This document shows positions 5,689 to 10,734 of a DNA stretch of 11,190 nucleotides, in pieces (positions within the stretch are counted from its first letter, which is position 1; each line of letters starts with the position of its first letter). The position numbers and the translations under genes are program-made. The DNA is from Dehalococcoidia bacterium (GTDB lineage: Bacteria; Chloroflexota; Dehalococcoidia; GIF9; UBA5629): NCBI GenBank assembly GCA_007280145.1, contig QYPU01000063.1, forward strand, positions 1-11,190, given 5' to 3'. A model generated the notes under the pieces. That model was not told where the DNA came from and ran no database searches. It was given only the letters and a program-made list of their open reading frames with translations.

Positions 5689-7022
5689 AAATAATTAGCG
5701 TTGTCGGCGCCAGACCTAACTTCATGAAAATAGCTCCGCTCATCAGGGCTATAGAGAAATACAACACGCAGATTAAGATTAAGACTCAGAATCAGGCTAA
5801 GAACAGCGAAAATCTGAATCTGAAGCTGAACCTCAATCTCAATCTGAATCACCTCCTCGTCCACACCGGTCAGCATTATGACTACGAGATGTCCCAGATC
5901 TTCTTCCAGGATTTAGATTTGCCCCAACCTGACATCCACCTTGGAGTTGGCTCGGGAACTCATGCCGAGCAAACTGGAAAAGTAATGGTTGAGTTCGAGA
6001 AGGTATTGTTCCAGGAAAAACCAGATTTGGTTATTGTAGTTGGCGATGTCAACTCAACCCTGGCGGCGGCCTTAGCCGCGGTCAAACTTCACATCCCCGT
6101 AGCCCATATCGAAGCTGGACTCCGTTGCTATGACTGGGCTATGCCAGAGGAGATAAACAGGCTCCTCACCGACCATATTTCCGACTATCTGTTCACCACT
6201 TCCGAATATGATGATGACAATCTCAAGAGAGAGGGCATATCCGGAGAAAAAATATTCTGCGTCGGCAATATCATGGTAGATAGCTTGCTTTTTAATAAAC
6301 CGATGGCCGAGAAATCGGACATATTGGAAAGATTGGGATTAGTCACTAATCACCAATCACCAATCCCTCCCCATGTCATTGCGGTGAGCCGAAGCTGCGA
6401 GCCGAAGGCGTGGCAGGAAGCGTGGCAATCTGAATCTGAATCTGAATCTGAATCTCAATCTCAATCTCAACCAGTTACTCCTTATGCCCTGCTGACCCTG
6501 CACCGCGCCAGCAATGTAGATAATGAGCAAAGCCTTACCCGAATCATGGCTGCAGTAAATCAAGTAGCTCAAAGAATTCCTATTGTCTTCCCGGCTCACC
6601 CACGCACTCAGAAAAAATTGAAGGAATTCAACCTCCATCTCGATCTAACTCCTCAATCTAAATCTCAGTCTCAATCTAATGTCTTAATCATCCCCCCACT
6701 CGGCTATCTTGACTTCCTCAATTTAGAGATGAACTCCAGATTTGTCATCACCGATTCTGGAGGCATCCAGGTAGAGACTACAGTTTTGGGCATTCCCTGC
6801 TTGACCATGCTGGATTCTCCAGTCTGGCCCATCACTCACAAGCAGGGGACGAACATCCTGGTAGGCAGTGACAGCCGCAAGCTAACAAACGAAGCCTTCA
6901 AAATCCTCAACTCTAACTCTAACTCTAAATCTGAATCTAAAATCGAGCTTTGGGATGGCAAGACCGCAGAAAGGATAGTGGAGGTGATTAAGACTCAATC
7001 TCAGTCTAAATCTGAGTCTTAG
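5685..7022 (+). CDS. wbpI: Non-hydrolysing UDP-GlcNAc 2-epimerase family, likely UDP-GlcNAc3NAcA 2-epimerase (WbpI type)
   Basis: Inverts C2 of the UDP-diacetamido-glucuronate made by the preceding enzymes, yielding the mannuronate form. The GT-B-fold family sequence is complete: VGARPNFMKIAPLI, HTGQHYDYEMSQIFF, GDVNST (Asp121), HIEAGLR (Glu143), MPEEINR (Glu155/156), LTLHRASNVD (His273) and ITDSGGIQVET. The final LWDGKTAERIV helix is present too. At 445 residues it is some 80-90 longer than usual. The excess is in repeat-coded blocks at residues ~28-56, ~219-264, ~322-332, ~409-420 and the tail ~437-445. Each falls between conserved motifs, so in probable loops, and the frame stays open throughout. 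The stop TAG is itself a hexamer variant (TCT-TAG). Translation is probably coupled to the preceding gene (ATGA overlap). A plain UDP-GlcNAc epimerase (WecB) is the alternative; pathway context favours WbpI. Confidence 0.88.
   Translation: MKIISVVGARPNFMKIAPLIRAIEKYNTQIKIKTQNQAKNSENLNLKLNLNLNLNHLLVHTGQHYDYEMSQIFFQDLDLPQPDIHLGVGSGTHAEQTGKVMVEFEKVLFQEKPDLVIVVGDVNSTLAAALAAVKLHIPVAHIEAGLRCYDWAMPEEINRLLTDHISDYLFTTSEYDDDNLKREGISGEKIFCVGNIMVDSLLFNKPMAEKSDILERLGLVTNHQSPIPPHVIAVSRSCEPKAWQEAWQSESESESESQSQSQPVTPYALLTLHRASNVDNEQSLTRIMAAVNQVAQRIPIVFPAHPRTQKKLKEFNLHLDLTPQSKSQSQSNVLIIPPLGYLDFLNLEMNSRFVITDSGGIQVETTVLGIPCLTMLDSPVWPITHKQGTNILVGSDSRKLTNEAFKILNSNSNSKSESKIELWDGKTAERIVEVIKTQSQSKSES
5771..5850 (+). 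repeat. Hexamer array in the first loop of wbpI, read in a different frame
   Basis: Degenerate GATTAA/GACTCA then AATCTG/AACCTC units. In this frame it codes Lys-Ile-Lys-Thr-Gln and then Asn-Leu/Lys-Leu alternation, not Ser-Glu. It lies between KIAPLIRAIEKYNT and HLLVHTGQHYDYE, which are normally separated by only a few residues. Confidence 0.87.
6341..6372 (+). repeat. Heptamer array plus C-rich stretch in wbpI
   Basis: AGTCACT, AATCACC, AATCACC then AATCCCTCCCC, coding VTNHQSPIPP. It corresponds to 4510-4535 in wbpE, but its C-rich stretch is interrupted by T and one base longer, which keeps the epimerase in frame. Confidence 0.87.
6373..6431. repeat. 59-bp GC-rich element, copy 2 (inside wbpI)
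   Basis: Differs from 4536-4594 at one base (GCGT here, GCGC there, in the closing segment). Read in frame as a Val-Ile-Ala-Val-Ser and Glu-Pro-Lys-Ala-Trp type stretch with no stop. Flanked on the left by heptamers and on the right by hexamers, as in copy 1. Confidence 0.88.
6426..6471 (+). repeat. Hexamer array TCTGAA x4 then TCTCAA x3 in wbpI
   Basis: The cleanest array in the window: four TCTGAA units followed by three TCTCAA units, giving Ser-Glu then Ser-Gln alternation. YALLTLHRASNVD of the enzyme follows shortly after. Confidence 0.92.
6653..6680 (+). repeat. Short hexamer array in wbpI
   Basis: TCAATCTAAATCTCAGTCTC-type units coding QSKSQSQS between the FNLHLDL segment and NVLIIPPLGYLDFL. 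The family usually has a short loop here. Confidence 0.82.
6907..6944 (+). repeat. Hexamer array near the C-terminus of wbpI
   Basis: CAACTCTAACTCTAACTCTA then TCTGAATCTAAA, coding Asn-Ser repeats that drift into Ser-Lys-Ser-Glu. It precedes the terminal ELWDGKTAERIV helix. Confidence 0.84.
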
Positions 7023-7057
7023 TCTGAATCTAAATCTAAATCTTAATCTGAATCTAT
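6988..7057 (+). repeat. Hexamer array spanning the wbpI stop codon and the downstream spacer
   Basis: About eleven TCTNAR units run through the TAG at 7020-7022 without interruption. Past the stop, units with T in position four appear (TCTTAA), which would be a stop in the coding frame. Such units are absent upstream of the stop. Confidence 0.88.
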
Positions 7058-7121
7058 CTCTATTCCGCCAAGGCATCTGAGGCAATTGTGGAAATAGCAG
7101 GCAAAGAAAAGCTATAATTCC

Positions 7122-7202
7122 ATGAAAAGGAAAGAGCTTATAGAACATATAACTCAGTATGGGGCATCTCTATTCAGAGAAGGCCGTAGGCATAGCATAT
7201 AG
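7122..7202 (+). pseudogene. hicA: N-terminal fragment of a HicA mRNA interferase
   Basis: A 26-codon reading frame starting MKRKELIEHITQYGA and ending FREGRRHSI then TAG. This is the classic start of HicA, whose catalytic His sits in the G-x-x-H-S-I/V segment, kept here as RRHSI. HicA is normally 60-80 residues; the second half is gone and the sequence runs into hexamer repeats from 7219. An antitoxin of the HicB family follows at 7306, which is the normal hicA-hicB order. The fragment has the active-site region but lacks the following strands, so it should be inactive. The rest of 7023-7305 holds only hexamer arrays. Confidence 0.7.
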
Positions 7203-7218
7203 CAGAGAGGTAAATACA

Positions 7219-7272
7219 GGACTCAGATTAAGACTCAGACTCCTGAATCTAAAGCTTAAGCTCAATCTGAAT
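7219..7272 (+). repeat. Hexamer array replacing the 3' half of hicA
   Basis: GACTCAGATTAAGACTCAGA-type units, then TCTGAA, TCTAAA and TCAATCTGAA. It begins 16 bases after the premature stop of hicA and ends 20 bases before the hicB ribosome site. Non-coding here, with in-frame stops present. Confidence 0.8.
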
Positions 7273-7305
7273 TCATTTGTGAAGTAGATTCAGGAGGTCA
7301 AATTT

Positions 7306-7500
7306 ATGAAGTTCAGAGCCGTGGTCAAAAAAAGTGGAGGTTGGTGGATTGGGTGGCTTGTGGACTTGCCTGGCGTAAATGCTCAAGAAAGAACCAAGGA
7401 AGAATTACTGGAGTCACTGAAAATTGGGGCTGAGGATATGCTTATAGCGCCTATCAAGCCAGAGAAGGAAGAGGAATTGGTAACTATCGAGCTGGGTTGA
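7306..7500 (+). CDS. hicB: HicB-family antitoxin
   Basis: A 64-residue protein with the HicB partial RNase H-like fold. It has an opening strand MKFRAVVKKSGGWWIGWLVDLPGVNAQ... (shown in part), the family's DLPGVNAQ turn, the helix TKEELLESLKIGAEDML and a C-terminal acidic strand. The length is usual for short HicB proteins, which lack a separate DNA-binding domain. A very strong ribosome site AGGAGGT (7292-7298) lies seven bases before the ATG and is the best in the window. The cognate toxin gene upstream is truncated, so this looks like an orphan antitoxin. It could still act against related HicA toxins encoded elsewhere. There is no functional link with the sugar genes. Confidence 0.85.
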   Translation: MKFRAVVKKSGGWWIGWLVDLPGVNAQERTKEELLESLKIGAEDMLIAPIKPEKEEELVTIELG

Positions 7501-7518
7501 GTTGAGTTTTCGCCTGGA

Positions 7519-7588
7519 CCTCAATCCCGACTCTAAATCTAAATCTGAGTCTGAGTCTGAATCTCAATCTCGCTCCCAATCACCAATA
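7519..7588 (+). repeat. Hexamer array followed by two heptamers, upstream of an epimerase remnant
   Basis: TCTAAA x2 and TCTGAG/TCTGAA/TCTCAA units, then CGCTCCCAATCACCAATA. This is the third place where hexamers and heptamers touch, but the order is reversed and no 59-bp element is present. Confidence 0.85.
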
Positions 7589-7630
7589 CACTGGGATGGC
7601 AAAACTGCCGAGAGGATTGTAGCGATACTG
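7589..7630 (+). pseudogene. Remnant of a second UDP-GlcNAc 2-epimerase C-terminus
   Basis: The frame open from 7502 to 7699 contains HWDGKTAERIVAIL, the terminal helix of the wbpI/wecB family. It matches the end of wbpI (LWDGKTAERIVEVI, nt 6950-6991) in protein, but the DNA differs at many third positions. It is therefore an older paralogue piece and not a fresh copy. As in wbpI, hexamers come right before it. Nothing else of an epimerase is present. The open frame as a whole (Ser/Glu/Gln repeat, this helix, then unrelated residues up to the next gene) does not look like a functional protein. Confidence 0.65.
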
Positions 7631-7695
7631 GCCAGTGACTGCATAGTTGGGTTATACTACGTGCCGGAAGCCTGCTGGAAGGTATATTTGCAGAG

Positions 7696-8655
7696 ATGAG
7701 TTCCGAAGGAAGCGATTTGCTAAAGGGAAATAAGGTATTGATTACCGGTGGTGCTGGCTTTATCGGCTCCAACCTTTGCCAGGAACTGGCAGAGAGGGGC
7801 AAGCATGTCATCATCCTCGATGACCTGTCCACCGGCAAGAAAGAGAACATAGAGGAACTGATAGGAAACAAGGTTGAGTTCGTGCAAGGAAGCGTCACTG
7901 ACCTGCCATTACTTAATAAGCTGTTTCAAAATATTGACTGTGTTTTTCACCAGGCAGCTATCCCCAGTGTTCCCAGGAGCTTGGAAAATCCTCTAGCCTC
8001 AAATCACGCAAACATAACTGGCACCTTGAATGTGCTGCTGGCGGCCAAGGATAAGAAGGTAAAGAAAGTGGTATATGCATCATCATGTGCGGTTTATGGA
8101 GAAACCAAAGTCGTGCCTGTAACAGAGGATATACCACCTAATCCGCAGTCTCCCTACGCGGTGACCAAGCTTGCCGGGGAATACTATTGCCGGGTCTTCG
8201 AGCAAGTTTATGGCTTGCCCACGGTTTGCCTCAGGTATTTCAATGTCTATGGGCTGAGGCAGGACCCAAGCTCACAATATGCGGCGGTCATCCCCAAGTT
8301 CATATCCAGCCTGCTTGAGGACGAGCCGCCTGTTATCTTCGGCGACGGTGACCAGACAAGAGACTTCATTTTCGTTGACGATGCCGTGGCAGCTAATATT
8401 CTGGCCGCTGAGAGCAACATCACCGGTATTTTCAACATAGGCACAGGCCAGAAGGTCACCATAAACGAACTAGCACAGGTTATCAGCAATATCATGGGGA
8501 AAGACATTGTGCCGATTCACCGGGAGCCTAGACCGGGGGACGTAAAACACAGCCTGGCCGGGATTTCCAGAGCCAGAGCTTTTGGCTATAATGCCAGATA
8601 TAGCTTAGAGGAAGGGTTGAGGGAAACCATCAAGGCAGTGAAGAGTAATCCGTGA
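7696..8655 (+). CDS. NAD-dependent sugar-nucleotide 4-epimerase (GalE/WbpP type, extended SDR)
   Basis: Interconverts UDP-Glc(NAc) and UDP-Gal(NAc) at C4 or a related pair; cytosolic. The Rossmann motif GGAGFIG is at residues 18-24, followed by DDLSTG. FHQAAIPSVPRS is typical of the WbpP branch. The catalytic SSCAVYG Ser comes next, with Tyr154 and Lys158 in YAVTK, then LRYFNVYGLRQDP, YAAVIPKF and DFIFVDDAV. The 319 residues are full length. The match to WbpP (UDP-GlcNAc 4-epimerase) motifs is good, but substrate cannot be read from sequence. The ATG overlaps the stop of the upstream open frame (ATGA). The last codons and the stop are made of GTGAAGA-type heptamers shared with the end of the following gene. 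It could supply GalNAc or Gal for the same glycan. Confidence 0.88.
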   Translation: MSSEGSDLLKGNKVLITGGAGFIGSNLCQELAERGKHVIILDDLSTGKKENIEELIGNKVEFVQGSVTDLPLLNKLFQNIDCVFHQAAIPSVPRSLENPLASNHANITGTLNVLLAAKDKKVKKVVYASSCAVYGETKVVPVTEDIPPNPQSPYAVTKLAGEYYCRVFEQVYGLPTVCLRYFNVYGLRQDPSSQYAAVIPKFISSLLEDEPPVIFGDGDQTRDFIFVDDAVAANILAAESNITGIFNIGTGQKVTINELAQVISNIMGKDIVPIHREPRPGDVKHSLAGISRARAFGYNARYSLEEGLRETIKAVKSNP

Positions 8656-8675
8656 AGTGTGAAGTGTGATGAGTG
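8638..8675 (-). repeat. Heptamer array over the epimerase stop and the four-helix-bundle start
   Basis: On the plus strand: GTGAAGA, GTAATCC, GTGAAGT, GTGAAGT, GTGATGA, GTG. On the minus strand these are TTCACAC/ATCACAC units of the same family as ATCACCA. The stop of the epimerase (8653-8655) and the start of the next gene (8669) both fall in the array. Confidence 0.82.
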
Positions 8676-9043
8676 GAATCAAAACGCATGAGGACCTCGA
8701 TGTTTGGAAAGAGGTGGTGACTCTGGCAAAGGAAGTATACAAGTTAACGGAAAGCTTTCCCAAAGAAGAAATCTTTGGATTAACGTCTCAGATGAGGCGG
8801 GCAGCAGCGTCGATTCCAAGCAATGTGGCGGAAGGGGCGGCGAGAAACTCAGATAAGGAATTCATCCAGTTCCTTTATGTATCACTAGGCTCTCTTGCTG
8901 AGTTAGAAACGCAATTGCTGTTGTCCAGAGAATTAGGATTTCTCAAAAACGAGGAGATAAATGGAAATATTGAGCGGGCAAGAAAACTGCTGCTTGGTTT
9001 AATAAAATACTTGAGAGCTAAGTCAGTGAAGGGTAATGAGTGA
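8669..9043 (+). CDS. Four-helix-bundle protein (23S rRNA IVP / Avd-like family), copy 2
   Basis: A 124-residue helical protein, closer to the family consensus than copy 1: DLDVWKEVVTLAKEVYKLT, SFPKEEIFGLTSQMRRAA, SIPSNVAEGAARNSDKEF, then the SLGSLAELETQLLLSRELGF helix and a basic C-terminal helix. Function unknown; no rRNA gene and no reverse transcriptase are nearby. ATG 8669 is preferred over GTG 8666, although both lie in a heptamer array that offers no ribosome site. Its last codons (SVKGNE) come from GTGAAGGGTAATGA, nearly the same bases as the end of the preceding epimerase (GTGAAGAGTAATCC). The gene is thus bracketed by direct repeats. Right after it lies a broken dehydrogenase gene, consistent with this cassette having entered a sugar operon. 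Confidence 0.88.
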   Translation: MSGIKTHEDLDVWKEVVTLAKEVYKLTESFPKEEIFGLTSQMRRAAASIPSNVAEGAARNSDKEFIQFLYVSLGSLAELETQLLLSRELGFLKNEEINGNIERARKLLLGLIKYLRAKSVKGNE

Positions 9044-9046
9044 ATG
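9026..9046 (-). repeat. Heptamer array at the end of four-helix-bundle gene 2
   Basis: GTGAAGG, GTAATGA, GTGAATG on the plus strand. It contains the stop codon TGA at 9041-9043. Direct repeat of 8638-8651 with 11 of 14 positions equal. Confidence 0.75.
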
Positions 9047-9061
9047 AATGAAGCGCAACCG

Positions 9062-9220
9062 ATGACATATCACGCATCACGCATAACACATCACCCAATA
9101 GTCTGCATAATCGGCTCAGGCTATGTTGGCCTTGTGACGGGGGCTTGTCTTACCAAATTAGCTAATGAGGTTACCTTTATAGATGTTGATAGCGAAAAAC
9201 TAGCAGCGATAAGATGGTAA
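9062..9220 (+). pseudogene. ugd: N-terminal stump of UDP-glucose 6-dehydrogenase
   Basis: A 52-codon frame. After about 12 residues coded by heptamer repeats, it reads IVCIIGSGYVGLVTGACLTK, then NEVTFIDVDSEKLAAIRW and stop. GSGYVGLVTGACL and the acidic end of strand 2 (DVDSEKLAAI) are the typical start of UDP-glucose/GDP-mannose dehydrogenases of the Ugd branch, distinct from the WbpA protein at 382. The rest (some 380 residues, including the catalytic Cys) is missing; 50 bases later the flippase frame begins. It is a deletion remnant, unable to make an enzyme, though a short Rossmann peptide could be translated. The true N-terminus seems to have been replaced by the repeat. Confidence 0.85.
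9069..9096 (+). repeat. Heptamer array at the ugd remnant, inverted relative to 8638-8675
   Basis: ATCACGC, ATCACGC, ATAACAC, ATCACCC. Same family as the CCAATCA arrays. It forms the N-terminal codons of the ugd stump and faces the GTG-type arrays on the other side of the four-helix-bundle gene. Confidence 0.82.
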
Positions 9221-9270
9221 TCCTTCAGTAAGGTTCATCCGGGTAATATAGAGAGAGAGGCATCAAGAGA

Positions 9271-10734
9271 CTGACTATAAATAATGCCACCCCCTACAGG
9301 CTCTTTGCAGGGCGGGTTGGGCTCGTCGGAATCGCAAATGCAATCGTCAGCCTCCGTGGATTAATCCTGATTCCAATCCTAACCAAAACATTGGGTGCAG
9401 AAGGATATGGGATATGGTCGCAAATCCTAGTTACGGTCTCCTTACTTGCACCACTTTGCACATTGGGATTGGACTATGCCACCACCCGATTTTTAGCTCC
9501 AGAAAAAGATAAGGAAAAGGTTGGCAAGCATTTCTCATCCATCCTGGTAACAACATCGTTAATTGCACTTGCAGCATCTGTCCTGGTACTTATTCTCTCC
9601 AAGCCCCTTGCCACAGCCGTGTTTGGCGGCGCTGATGCCACTTTTTACATCCAGATTTCAGCATTGCTGGTCTTCTTGGCTGCTATTGACCAGATAATGA
9701 TTAACTATTTCGTCGGATTCCAGCAGATGAAAAGGTACGCAACTCTCGAGATTTCGCAGACAGTCGGTGAGGTCGCACTAATTTGCTATCTCGTATTATC
9801 GGGTTTCGGGTTGCTTGGAGCGATTGCCTCGGCTTTGATTGTTAGAGTACTTATCTCCGTTATTGGTTTTTTATGGATTAAATCCGATGTTAGGATTTCC
9901 AAACCGAGTTTTTCTGCTATAAAACCTTATTTGCCATTCACTTTGCCCCTACTTCCCACCATATTGTGTTACTGGCTCATTAATCTTGGTGACCGTTATG
10001 TCATTGGCTATTTTATGGGCGCTAACGCCGTAGGGATTTATTCCGCAGCTTATGGTCTGGGGGCCCTGCTGGCATTTTTCTATGTCCCCTTGGCAAGCGT
10101 TCTTTTCCCAGCAATGGTGAAGAGTTATGAAAATAACAAAGTTCCAGAGGTTAAGACTTACCTCAGTTATTCCCTTAAGTTTTTCTTGCTGCTTGCCATT
10201 CCGTCTTTCTTCGGGCTTTCGATTCTCTCCAAATCTCTACTGGTGACACTGGCAACTTCAGAGTTTGCCGAGGCTTATATGGTCGTTTCAATCGTAGCAT
10301 TAGCGACTCTCCTATTTTATTGTAGCAGTTTTAATACATATGTTCTAAATCTCTTTAAGGAAACAAAGAAGGTAGGCATAGTATTTGGGGCGTCAGCGTT
10401 GATAAATGTGGTATTGAATATAATTTTAGTCCCTTTAATGGGAATCGTAGGTGCCGCAGTCGCCACGCTGGTAACTTTTATGGTTCATCTGTTTGTGCTT
10501 AGCAAGCTCAGTTCTAAGAGGCTATCCTATGACATTGATTTTAAGTTCATCGGCAAGAGCATAGCTGCTTCTATTCTAATGGCTTTTGCAGTGTGGAAGT
10601 TGAATCCTTACGGAGCAGTTAATATCCTGGTTTCGATTGCAATTGCTGCCGCAATATATTTCGGGGTTTTAATTTTGCTGAGAGGATTTACCAGAGAGGA
10701 ATTCAGGTTTTTCGAGGGATTCTTTAAGACCTAA
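9271..10734 (+). CDS. Polysaccharide / lipid-linked oligosaccharide flippase (Wzx-like, MOP superfamily)
   Basis: Integral membrane protein with about 12-14 hydrophobic helices that would flip the lipid-linked glycan across the membrane. The family N-terminal helix with GRVGLVGIANAIVSLRGLIL and PILTKTLGAEGYGIW is present. Later hallmarks are GDRYVIGYFMGANAVGIYSAAYGLG, the FYVPLASVLFPAM segment and NVVLNIILVPLMGIVGAAVAT. The first standard start in frame is a TTG at 9391, but it would cut the conserved first helix, which is coded from about 9298. The frame is open back to a stop at 9244 and has no ATG, GTG or TTG in between. I place the start at CTG 9271, after purine-rich GAGAGAGAGG (9251-9260); an ATC at 9262 or a mutated start are alternatives. 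From 9271 it has 487 residues, normal for Wzx. The end overlaps the convergent methyltransferase gene by four bases. Confidence 0.85.
   Translation: MTINNATPYRLFAGRVGLVGIANAIVSLRGLILIPILTKTLGAEGYGIWSQILVTVSLLAPLCTLGLDYATTRFLAPEKDKEKVGKHFSSILVTTSLIALAASVLVLILSKPLATAVFGGADATFYIQISALLVFLAAIDQIMINYFVGFQQMKRYATLEISQTVGEVALICYLVLSGFGLLGAIASALIVRVLISVIGFLWIKSDVRISKPSFSAIKPYLPFTLPLLPTILCYWLINLGDRYVIGYFMGANAVGIYSAAYGLGALLAFFYVPLASVLFPAMVKSYENNKVPEVKTYLSYSLKFFLLLAIPSFFGLSILSKSLLVTLATSEFAEAYMVVSIVALATLLFYCSSFNTYVLNLFKETKKVGIVFGASALINVVLNIILVPLMGIVGAAVATLVTFMVHLFVLSKLSSKRLSYDIDFKFIGKSIAASILMAFAVWKLNPYGAVNILVSIAIAAAIYFGVLILLRGFTREEFRFFEGFFKT

Noticed and set aside
6357..6638. Minus-strand frame with Arg-Leu/Arg-Phe repeats
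   Set aside because: It is the antisense reading of the hexamer array in wbpI; the plus-strand frame carries the conserved epimerase motifs.
6882..7148. Minus-strand frame with long Arg-Phe/Arg-Leu runs
   Set aside because: Antisense of the arrays at 6907-7057; no family features outside the repeat.
7502..7699. A real 65-residue Ser/Glu-rich protein
   Set aside because: It is made of repeat units, a short epimerase remnant and unrelated sequence, with no ribosome site; better seen as debris.
9284..9286. ATG at 9284 as the flippase start
   Set aside because: It is in a different frame from the flippase and reads into a stop without family sequence.
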